From a bacterium (GTDB lineage: Bacteria; UBA9089; JAHJRX01), in the NCBI GenBank assembly GCA_030017825.1, contig JASEGW010000082.1, positions 1-6,844 on the forward strand: 6,844 bases of DNA. Reading direction: 5' to 3'. Below the pieces are notes generated by a model. It did not search any database. It was given only the letters and a program-made list of their open reading frames with translations, and was not told the origin of the DNA. The translations under genes and the position numbers were made by a program. Below are positions 1 to 6,041 of this stretch, in pieces. Numbering within the stretch: the first letter of the stretch is position 1; each line of letters opens with the position of its first letter.

Positions 1-76
1 GGGCACCCACAAAGTGGCGGGGCACCCACAAAGTGGCGGGGCACCCACAAAGTGGCGGGGCACCCACAAAGTGGGT
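1..76. repeat. GC-rich 19-bp tandem repeat, four copies
   Basis: The unit gggcacccacaaagtggcg occurs head to tail at 1-19, 20-38 and 39-57. A fourth copy begins at 58 and diverges after its GTGG at about 75. The unit has 13 G/C in 19 bases (68 percent), in strong contrast to the AT-rich surroundings. Each copy contains CCAC-AAA-GTGG. In the last copy this grows to a perfect inverted repeat, ACCCAC-AAA-GTGGGT, at 62-76, so each unit could fold as a small hairpin in DNA or RNA. The array runs off the left edge, so its real copy number is unknown. 19 is not a multiple of 3, so it is not a coding repeat with a fixed amino-acid period. Its function is unknown; it lies about 130 bases past the end of the last gene of the operon. 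Confidence 0.93.
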
Positions 77-206
77 CGTTGTTTCGAATCTCGAATTTTA
101 CTTTAGTGTGCTACAATGCCTAATTATTTTTGTATGAGTACTTATTAATCCTTAAACTTAAATAAAGGAACATATTCTTATGTCGAACTCAGACTAATTA
201 CTAAGT
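77..206. other. AT-rich intergenic stretch downstream of the Maf gene
   Basis: No open reading frame of useful size and no convincing RNA gene is visible here. Small inverted repeats are present: TTCGA-ATC-TCGAA at 83-95, ACATA-TTCT-TATGT at 170-183, and a 7-bp, AU-rich arm pair (186-192 with 201-207, one G-U pair on the minus strand) that overlaps the Maf stop codon. None has both a GC-rich stem and a following T-run in the minus direction, so I do not call an intrinsic terminator. The operon may end by another mechanism, or at the hairpin-forming repeat array just beyond. Confidence 0.6.
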
Positions 207-1952
207 TTAATACAAACATAAATTTAACATATTTTTTAAAGTTATACAAGAATTAATCAATTCTTGATACCAAATAAAGTGCCAATTAAAATAAAAATCT
301 TCTTCCTCCTCTATCTTTTTTACCTTTTGTAGCTTATGAAAAGCATGATTATAAAAGATAATTTCTAAAATAGATAAAATACTTTGTTTTTCAAAAATTT
401 TCTTCTCTATTTTAGCAATTCTATGAAAATAACTTTTTTCTTGTGTATTCTTTCTAAAGTCTTGATATAAATTCAACATTTCTTTACACAATAGCTCCAG
501 ATCATCCAATTGAATCTGCAAATCATCTATTCTTTCTTTTAATTTCCTTCTATTTATTTTCTCTATCTTCCTATTCCCTTTTTCTATAATTTCTCTAACA
601 AGTAATTCTTTTTGACAGTATTTTTTTATAACTTCTTGTAATGTACAAACTTTTGTCCCTTCAATATAAGCTCCACCCTCGGTAGCATTAATTACTTCTG
701 GATAACCTTTATATCTATTAATCTCATTTTCTATCCATTTTCTATATCCATCCATCAGTTTATTGGTTGCTACTTTCTCTTGGTAATTTCCTTTTACGGT
801 CAAAGAAGCTTTATTTATTAAAATCTCTCTCTGAACCATTTCTAATGTATAAAACTTACTTAAATTTTCAATTTGTTCTTTAACTTGATAAGTTTCCTTA
901 GCATGAGAAAAACCATCGCTAAACGATAGATCTTGACCTACTAAAATAATGGGATTACAACCCATTTTGTTAGCTAAATCCATGGATACCGTAGCTACGC
1001 TACCTCCAGCAGAGCTTAACACACCTTTTTGTCCAATAACATCTAAAAGATAAAGATAAAAAGGATGGTTGGTTGTGTAGATAAACTTTTTTAGTGAAAT
1101 CAAGGGTATTTTCCAATAAGTAATATCAGCTACTACTAAAAAAGTATCATGGCAGTTTAGACCCTCTAATTTTTTATAATTTTTCTCTTGAGGGTCTACA
1201 GATACTACTAAATCTGGAAGAATATTTAAGTTTTTTAATACTTTTAGGGCAGTATCTACGCAAATTACAACTCCCTTATTCTTAATATTTTTTAATTGAT
1301 AAGCATTTTTATCCAAAGAAGGCCCAGCAGCAATAATAAAAGCAGGTATATTCTTAAATTTTTGAAATAGGTTTACAACTCCTGAATTTTCTATTATCTC
1401 TTTTAAGTTTCTACAGACATTTTCTTGCCATAAGCATCCAAAACTTGATAAGGTTAAATTCTGAGTAATTTTATAATCAACTACTTCTCCTATTTTCTTT
1501 TTTAATGTCTGATAATACTCTAAATTAAGGGATATACAAGGGCGAAATTCAATAACTCTTAAACCTTTGTGCTTGATAAAAGAAAATTTCTCAAAGATTA
1601 TCTTAGTTATTAAACTTACATCTTGATCAACAAAAAAAATAACTTGGGGAGAGCTTAAGAAGTTTTTTTCTTTCCAAACATTTAAAGCAGCTTCATGTAT
1701 TCTTTTTTCTTTTTCAATGGCAATTATTAGACCACTTGAAGAAATATTCTTCAATAACTCTTCAAGATGATACCCCAGACCCACTCCTAAGAGGATAAAT
1801 ACATCAATCTTCTTGTAATTAATATCTTCTATTAACCTTTTAGCTTCTTTTTCAGGATCATATTTGCTATGAATCCAGGTATCTTTGTATTTGAGGGTTA
1901 ACTTACCAGAAGAAGTAGCAATAATATCAATATCTTCATGATTTTTGTTCAT
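207..1952 (-). CDS. Motility-associated factor (Maf/DUF115) glycosyltransferase
   Basis: Maf proteins are cytoplasmic sialyltransferase-like enzymes that transfer pseudaminic or legionaminic acid from the CMP-sugar to Ser/Thr of flagellin before export. The 581-residue length fits the family. An N-terminal Maf signature (YKDTWIHSKYDPEKEAKRL, 22-40) is followed by a Rossmann-like GVGLGYHLEELL (56-67). The central DUF115 (MAF_flag10) core carries AAGPSLDKN (208-216), VDTALKVL (232-239), LPDLVVSVDPQ (245-255), SSAGGSVAT (313-321) and VGQDLSFSDGFSHA (338-351). NATEGGAYIEG (422-432) closes the core, and a helical, Lys/Glu-rich C-terminal part follows (about 440-581). The ATG start is the only candidate: the upstream frame holds no alternative start before a TGA. 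No good Shine-Dalgarno precedes it, the nearest AAAGG being about 14 bases away. It is the last gene of the cluster, 52 bases after the fusion gene. The family call is firm; the exact sugar and acceptor are inferred from PseG/SpsF nearby, as no flagellin gene is visible. Confidence 0.92.
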   Translation of the reverse strand: MNKNHEDIDIIATSSGKLTLKYKDTWIHSKYDPEKEAKRLIEDINYKKIDVFILLGVGLGYHLEELLKNISSSGLIIAIEKEKRIHEAALNVWKEKNFLSSPQVIFFVDQDVSLITKIIFEKFSFIKHKGLRVIEFRPCISLNLEYYQTLKKKIGEVVDYKITQNLTLSSFGCLWQENVCRNLKEIIENSGVVNLFQKFKNIPAFIIAAGPSLDKNAYQLKNIKNKGVVICVDTALKVLKNLNILPDLVVSVDPQEKNYKKLEGLNCHDTFLVVADITYWKIPLISLKKFIYTTNHPFYLYLLDVIGQKGVLSSAGGSVATVSMDLANKMGCNPIILVGQDLSFSDGFSHAKETYQVKEQIENLSKFYTLEMVQREILINKASLTVKGNYQEKVATNKLMDGYRKWIENEINRYKGYPEVINATEGGAYIEGTKVCTLQEVIKKYCQKELLVREIIEKGNRKIEKINRRKLKERIDDLQIQLDDLELLCKEMLNLYQDFRKNTQEKSYFHRIAKIEKKIFEKQSILSILEIIFYNHAFHKLQKVKKIEEEEDFYFNWHFIWYQELINSCITLKNMLNLCLY

Positions 1953-2004
1953 TATATCAAGGCAAGCCTTTGAGGGTGTTTGAAATTTTTCAATCTCTCA
2001 TATA
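1953..2004 (-). other. 52-base gap before Maf with two small palindromes
   Basis: This is the only sizeable gap inside the gene cluster. It holds two near-perfect inverted repeats: TTGAAA-TT-TTTCAA (1980-1993) and AAGGC-AA-GCCTT (1959-1970). The second lies just upstream of the Maf start, where a ribosome binding site would be expected but is not seen. Loops of two bases are too tight for ordinary hairpins, so these might be protein-binding palindromes, or chance in AT-rich DNA. No -35/-10 pair with proper spacing was found. Read-through from the fusion gene is the simplest model for Maf expression. Confidence 0.4.
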
Positions 2005-4236
2005 TCAATCAGGTCCATAAACAATCTTTTTTTCTATTTCTTTTAAAGATGAACATCCTGTTAAAATCATAGCATCTTTAAGTTCCTGAGTATATCTATT
2101 AACAATGTATTCTACCCCTTGAGTCTGTTCGCCTATAGCACAAATAGCAATTGGCCTTCCTATCAGCACAGCTTTAGCTCCTAAAGCTAAACACTTCAAA
2201 ACATCAATGCCCCCTCTTATACCTCCATCCACCATGATTAGTATCTTTCCCCTTACAGCATCTACAATTTCAGGAAGGACATCAACAGCTCCTGGCATAC
2301 AATCTAAAACTCTTCCTCCATGATTAGAAACCACAATAGCTGCTGCCCCAGCTTCACAGGCATTTTTAGCATCTTTTACAGTCATAATTCCTTTTAAAAT
2401 AAAAGGTAGATGAGTGTTCTTAATTAATTCTCTTAATTGAGCTAAAGATTTTGGGCCTACCAACTGTCCCTTATTAGCCATAGTTACAAAAACAGCAGCA
2501 TCAATATCCATTCCTACAGCTACTACATTTGATTCTTCAGCTTCTTTTATTCTTTTTAATATCTCTTCCTGATCCACTCGAGGTTTAAAAATAGGAATTC
2601 CCCAACCAGAAGCTTCTTTAATAATTTTTAACTCATCTTTGTAATGTGAAGGAGTAGCTCCATCACCTACCATAGCAATGCTTCCTGCCATTCGACAACC
2701 ATTTACTACAGATCTGGTATAAGTTTCTGAATCTATAGCTCCTCCCATATTGGTATTAGTTCCAGTAATAGGAGCAGCTAATAAAGGAGTATCTAACCTT
2801 ATACCTAAAATATCTATCTTAATATCTGGTTCATATATATTATGAATAATGCTCACATTCAATTTATACTTTTTTAAAGCTTTAATATTAGCCCTAAATG
2901 ATTCACCATTACCTACTCCACCCATTCCTGGCACATTACTAGAACAGCTTATTCCTTCGCAAACATTACAAACTCGGCAAATTCTACGTAGTTTATTCTT
3001 GGCACTTTGTTTAATCTCTTCCCAATCTAAAACTGGTGGTGCGCCTACTTCAATCTTAATCATCTCCATAGCTTTTTCAGCTACTTTAATAGCTTCTTCT
3101 CGAGTATTAGCTACTGTAATCACATTTGCTGCTTTTCCAATATTAGAAGTAACTTGCTGTAGCGTATCTCCCACTTGAGTATTAATAATAACCTCTATCA
3201 CGCCTTCTAATTTTTTGGCCTCCTCTGTACCTTCAATAGCAATTACTCTTCCAGGATGAGGAATTATAGCTCGCTCTACTGCTGTTTTATGCAAAGTATT
3301 CTTAAACTTACCTGGTTTATACCCTAAAGCAATTTCTATAGCTGCTTTAATAATATTATAACCTGTAGCCAAAGGAAGAGTAAATCCAGACATAAACCCT
3401 CCACTTAGCCTAGCTGCTAATTCAATAATCTTAGGACCTTCTTTAGTAATCTTAATATCTCCTTTAGCAGCTCCGCTATCTATTCCTAAAGCTCTTATTC
3501 CTTGCTGCATAACCTCACAGGAAGCATCTTGAATCTCCTTAGGCATGTTAGAAGGCAAAGTATGTCCCAATTCTACAAAATATGGAGGAAAATCAATAAT
3601 GCGATCAGCTATACCGCAAAAATCTACCTTTCCATTATAAACCAGAGCATCAATACTTAATTCCGGTCCCTCCATAAACTCTTCTACTACTATTTCCCCT
3701 GAAGGAGAAGCTGCTTTAGCTAAATGAAAAGCCCCTTCAATTTTGGATTTTTCTTCAACTAAAGTTACTCCTCTTGCTCCCATATTATCAGAAGGCTTTA
3801 TAACTAAAGGAAAATCAATTTCCTTAGCTGCCCAAAAAGCATCCCCTATGCTCCAAGCAGATAAAAACTTTGGAGAAGGCACTCCAAACTCTAAAAAAAC
3901 TTCTCTCATCTTAATTTTACTAGTAGCCCTTTCTGCTACTTCATATTTAATTCCAGGCAAATCTAAAGCATTAGCTACCGCTGCTACAGTCATAGAAGCA
4001 TCAGTCCCTATAGTTATAACTCCATCAATTTTTACTTGTTTATTGTATTCTTTAGCTACACGCACTGAGCCTTCTATATCCTTAGTACTCATAACTATAG
4101 GAATATCAGCCAAAGAAAGTCCATAAGCATTAGAATTATAATCTGTTACCATAACTGTCAATCCCATTTCTTTAGCTGTCCAAATGGCAGGTATCTGCAT
4201 AACCCCGCCCCCAATAATCATAATAGTTTTAGCCAC
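2005..4236 (-). CDS. ATP-grasp ligase fused to FMN-dependent alpha-hydroxy-acid dehydrogenase
   Basis: This is a two-enzyme fusion of 743 residues. Residues 1-398 are a complete ATP-grasp protein of the CarB/PurK-like type: a nucleotide-fold start (IMIIGGGVMQIP, 5-16), the ATP lysine region VIKPSDNMGARGV (145-157, K147), VEEFMEGPELSIDA (184-197), and metal-ligand regions GDIKI (D260) and IELAARLSGG (271-280, E272). Such enzymes activate a carboxylate as acyl phosphate and join it to an amine or similar nucleophile. After a short linker (399-415), residues 403-743 match stand-alone alpha-hydroxy-acid oxidizing proteins in length and motifs: a cysteine cluster (C420, C423, C426, C431), VPGMGGVGNG (435-444), LLAAPI (485-490), KGIMTV (K615), SNHGGRVLD with H639 and R642, DGGIRGGIDV (670-679) and LIGRP (691-695). 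The start is GTG, 2 bases after the aldolase stop, with GGTG 8 bases upstream. No frame break is seen at the junction. The substrates of both halves are unknown. Sampled lines look more GC-rich (about 35-43 percent) than its neighbours. Confidence 0.88.
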   Translation of the reverse strand: MAKTIMIIGGGVMQIPAIWTAKEMGLTVMVTDYNSNAYGLSLADIPIVMSTKDIEGSVRVAKEYNKQVKIDGVITIGTDASMTVAAVANALDLPGIKYEVAERATSKIKMREVFLEFGVPSPKFLSAWSIGDAFWAAKEIDFPLVIKPSDNMGARGVTLVEEKSKIEGAFHLAKAASPSGEIVVEEFMEGPELSIDALVYNGKVDFCGIADRIIDFPPYFVELGHTLPSNMPKEIQDASCEVMQQGIRALGIDSGAAKGDIKITKEGPKIIELAARLSGGFMSGFTLPLATGYNIIKAAIEIALGYKPGKFKNTLHKTAVERAIIPHPGRVIAIEGTEEAKKLEGVIEVIINTQVGDTLQQVTSNIGKAANVITVANTREEAIKVAEKAMEMIKIEVGAPPVLDWEEIKQSAKNKLRRICRVCNVCEGISCSSNVPGMGGVGNGESFRANIKALKKYKLNVSIIHNIYEPDIKIDILGIRLDTPLLAAPITGTNTNMGGAIDSETYTRSVVNGCRMAGSIAMVGDGATPSHYKDELKIIKEASGWGIPIFKPRVDQEEILKRIKEAEESNVVAVGMDIDAAVFVTMANKGQLVGPKSLAQLRELIKNTHLPFILKGIMTVKDAKNACEAGAAAIVVSNHGGRVLDCMPGAVDVLPEIVDAVRGKILIMVDGGIRGGIDVLKCLALGAKAVLIGRPIAICAIGEQTQGVEYIVNRYTQELKDAMILTGCSSLKEIEKKIVYGPD

Positions 4237-4248
4237 TCTTAATTCACC
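4237..4248 (-). promoter_or_regulatory. Ribosome binding site supporting the GTG start of the fusion gene
   Basis: On the minus strand GGTG (4245-4248), within AGGATGGTG, sits 8 bases before the GTG at 4234-4236 and overlaps the end of the aldolase gene. The next in-frame ATG (residue 6, within the conserved IMIIGGG strand) would cut into the nucleotide-binding fold. This makes GTG the better start and implies translational coupling to the upstream gene. Confidence 0.6.
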
Positions 4249-5027
4249 ATCCTATTTCTTAAAACATCTATTCTTTTCATAAGAGAATCGTAATGAGCTT
4301 TTATTTGCTTAGCTTTATGTTCTAATAAAGCAAATTCAAACTCTAAAGCCTTCTTAATGCTTTCAGATATATTATTACATTTTTTTATGTCAAAACCTAA
4401 ATTACGAGTATTAATACGATCTGGATTAATCTCCGTGAAAATGTTTTGAGAATTATTAGGAGTAATGCCTCCGCCTACAGAAACTATTAAGTTTTTTTCT
4501 TGGGCTTTTATGGTTACTTCTTTTACTATTTTCATAACCTCTTCACTGTCTACAGTCAAACCCATAGATTGACTTAAGTCACTTCTACCAATACTTATTC
4601 CTTGAATTTGACAAATCTCTTTATTTTGAAATATTTTATCTATTTGACAATAAGTGGTAATAGTTTCAATATTAATACCTTTCCATAGATATTTATATTG
4701 TTCTGGACTTAATATTTTCTTTAAAGCTGCAACAAAATTTTCCAGTCCATAGGGGGACTCTACCATAGGAGCAATTAATCCTTGAACTCCAATCTTAGAA
4801 AGCTCTCTAATATCATTTTGAGCATCAGGTCCTCCAATTTTAACAATGATAGGTATTTCTCCTAAAGCTAAATTCATGTAGTAACGAATCTCTTCAAAAC
4901 TAGCTCCTTCAGCTTCAGTCTCAAATTTTAAAGAATTGCACCCGTATTTATTTTTTAATTCTATTAATTTTTCTCTTAACTGCAACTCTTCAGGAGACCA
5001 GAAAAAAAACTCTTCTTTTTTAAGCAT
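4239..5027 (-). CDS. HpcH/HpaI-family aldolase (citrate lyase beta-like TIM barrel)
   Basis: HpcH/HpaI enzymes are metal-dependent class II aldolases or lyases. They usually join or split pyruvate (or acetyl-CoA-type) units and aldehydes to give 4-hydroxy-2-oxo acids. At 262 residues this protein has the family's usual length. Visible motifs in order are KFETEAEGAS (34-43), IVKIGGPDA (61-69, K63), GLIAPMVESPYG (83-94, E90), NIETITTY (119-126) and ISIGRSDLSQSMGL (144-157). E121 and D150 sit where the family's two metal ligands (Glu of IET, Asp of G-x-x-DL) are expected. VSVGGGITP (182-190) is a late barrel strand, and residues 220-262 look like a C-terminal helix. The ATG has a good ribosome binding site (GAGAGG, 5035-5040, 7-base spacing) inside the end of the PseG-like gene, and the gap is only 3 bases. 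This is not a standard NulO-pathway enzyme. Its place between PseG and the ATP-grasp/FMN fusion suggests it makes a precursor acid for a modified sugar, or acts in carbon-chain joining. The substrate is unknown. Confidence 0.82.
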   Translation of the reverse strand: MLKKEEFFFWSPEELQLREKLIELKNKYGCNSLKFETEAEGASFEEIRYYMNLALGEIPIIVKIGGPDAQNDIRELSKIGVQGLIAPMVESPYGLENFVAALKKILSPEQYKYLWKGINIETITTYCQIDKIFQNKEICQIQGISIGRSDLSQSMGLTVDSEEVMKIVKEVTIKAQEKNLIVSVGGGITPNNSQNIFTEINPDRINTRNLGFDIKKCNNISESIKKALEFEFALLEHKAKQIKAHYDSLMKRIDVLRNRMVN

Positions 5028-5040
5028 TATTTATCCTCTC
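5028..5040 (-). promoter_or_regulatory. Ribosome binding site of the aldolase gene
   Basis: GAGAGG (minus strand, 5035-5040) lies 7 bases before the ATG at 5025-5027, within the last codons and stop of the PseG-like gene. It is the clearest Shine-Dalgarno in the window and supports coupled translation. Confidence 0.75.
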
Positions 5041-6041
5041 TTATAGTTTTTTATAACTTTAACTATTCTAGATAAGCCTCGTCCGTCAACAAATTTTTGA
5101 GATTCTTTGCTCATTTTCTCTCGAGCTTCATAATTCTTAATCATATCATTTACTACTCTTGCTATTTTTTCTCGACCTATATAGTCGCTAATACCTAAGT
5201 TGATAATTAAATTACGTTCTAAAAACTGGCATGTATTTTTCTCTTGATCTTCATCATAAGGAATAACAATAGTAGGAACTCCACAGCAAGCCAATTCAAA
5301 CATAGTAACTCCAGCAGAGGCAATAGCTAAATCTGCCCATAACATATACTTAAAAATATTTTTTTCATCATAAAGTATAGTATATTTTTCGCAATATTTT
5401 TGAATGGTCTTAATCAATTTATCTTTTAGCATGAAACCCTTTCCTATGATTATTACTACTTCTATCCCTACCTTCATTTCTTCTATAGCTTCAGTTATTT
5501 TTAAAGTAACTCCTTTAGAATCACTTCCTCCCATGGTAATTAATAAATGTTTTACTTTTTCATTAATTTCTTTCTTTTTACAACTTCCAAATTCCTCTCT
5601 TAAAAGAATATAAGAAGCGCCAAATAAATAAATAGGAAGATTACCTCTTTGCTCACCGCTTGATATACTAAACCTTTCATCAATATTAGCGTCTACTAAA
5701 ACATCTGCCAAATGTCTTCCTTTTCCTAAATCATCAAAAGTTACTAAACATTCAGAAATGCTTCGAGCTTTTTCCATATATTTTACAGAGGTATCTCTTA
5801 TATCAGAAATAAATATATTGCATGACAGGTTGTCGTTTATCTCGTATTTATCCTTAAAAAGACAAACTTCATATCCTTCTTCTTCTACTTTCTTTATTCC
5901 AATAGGGTCATCCTTCATTAGAAATAGTATTTCATTCTTTTTTCCAAATTTCTCAGCCAAAGTTAAGCTACGAACTATATGACCAAAACCAATTTTATGT
6001 CCACCATCTACTCTAAATATAACTTCTTTTTTAGTCATCAT
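5031..6041 (-). CDS. pseG: PseG/SpsG-like UDP-2,4-diacetamido-trideoxy-hexose hydrolase
   Basis: PseG is a cytoplasmic GT-B-fold (MurG-like) hydrolase. It cuts the C1-O bond of UDP-2,4-diacetamido-2,4,6-trideoxy-L-altrose, giving the free sugar that is condensed with PEP to pseudaminic acid. The SpsG relatives do related jobs in spore-coat and legionaminic-type pathways. The 336-residue length is close to that of SpsG and long-form PseG. The N-terminal motif FRVDGGHKIGFGHIVRSL (9-26) carries H21 at the position of the PseG catalytic histidine. TFDDLGKGRHLADVLVDANI (101-120) and FGASYILLREEF (140-151) are characteristic. The C-terminal nucleotide-binding domain has MGGSD (170-174) and a conserved stretch spanning 242-266 (A243, G244, E249, G254, P256, Q266). 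It begins with two adjacent ATGs immediately after the stop of the SpsF-like gene (0-base gap). Pseudaminic versus legionaminic specificity cannot be decided from sequence alone. Confidence 0.8.
   Translation of the reverse strand: MMTKKEVIFRVDGGHKIGFGHIVRSLTLAEKFGKKNEILFLMKDDPIGIKKVEEEGYEVCLFKDKYEINDNLSCNIFISDIRDTSVKYMEKARSISECLVTFDDLGKGRHLADVLVDANIDERFSISSGEQRGNLPIYLFGASYILLREEFGSCKKKEINEKVKHLLITMGGSDSKGVTLKITEAIEEMKVGIEVVIIIGKGFMLKDKLIKTIQKYCEKYTILYDEKNIFKYMLWADLAIASAGVTMFELACCGVPTIVIPYDEDQEKNTCQFLERNLIINLGISDYIGREKIARVVNDMIKNYEAREKMSKESQKFVDGRGLSRIVKVIKNYKRG

Noticed and set aside
1..76. CRISPR array
   Set aside because: The copies are directly adjacent with no unique spacers, and the 19-bp unit is shorter than usual CRISPR repeats; this is a simple tandem repeat.
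78..95. TTCGAAT followed by C, resembling a tRNA T-loop
   Set aside because: The flanking bases do not form the 5-bp T-stem, and no acceptor or anticodon arms are present nearby.
186..207. Rho-independent terminator after the Maf gene
   Set aside because: The 7-bp stem is AU-rich with an 8-base loop and no following U-run on the minus strand.
1951..1956. TATAAT on the minus strand at the Maf start
   Set aside because: It overlaps the ATG itself and has no -35 element at proper spacing; a promoter here would place the start codon upstream of transcription.
3058..3069. Internal start (ATG of residue 392 next to GGAG) giving a separate FMN enzyme
   Set aside because: GGAG directly touches that ATG with no spacer, and no other in-frame start is suitably placed near the junction, so a single fused product is the simpler reading.
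2849..3178. 109-codon plus-strand open frame
   Set aside because: It lies wholly opposite the well-supported fusion gene, has no recognisable domain, and its composition mirrors the real gene on the other strand.
3743..4126. 127-codon plus-strand open frame
   Set aside because: Antisense to the conserved ATP-grasp domain, with no family match or ribosome binding site that I can see; a shadow frame.
5404..5982. Two short plus-strand open frames (5404-5613 and 5758-5982)
   Set aside because: Both are antisense to the PseG-like gene and are low-complexity Ser/Phe/Ile-rich translations typical of shadow frames.
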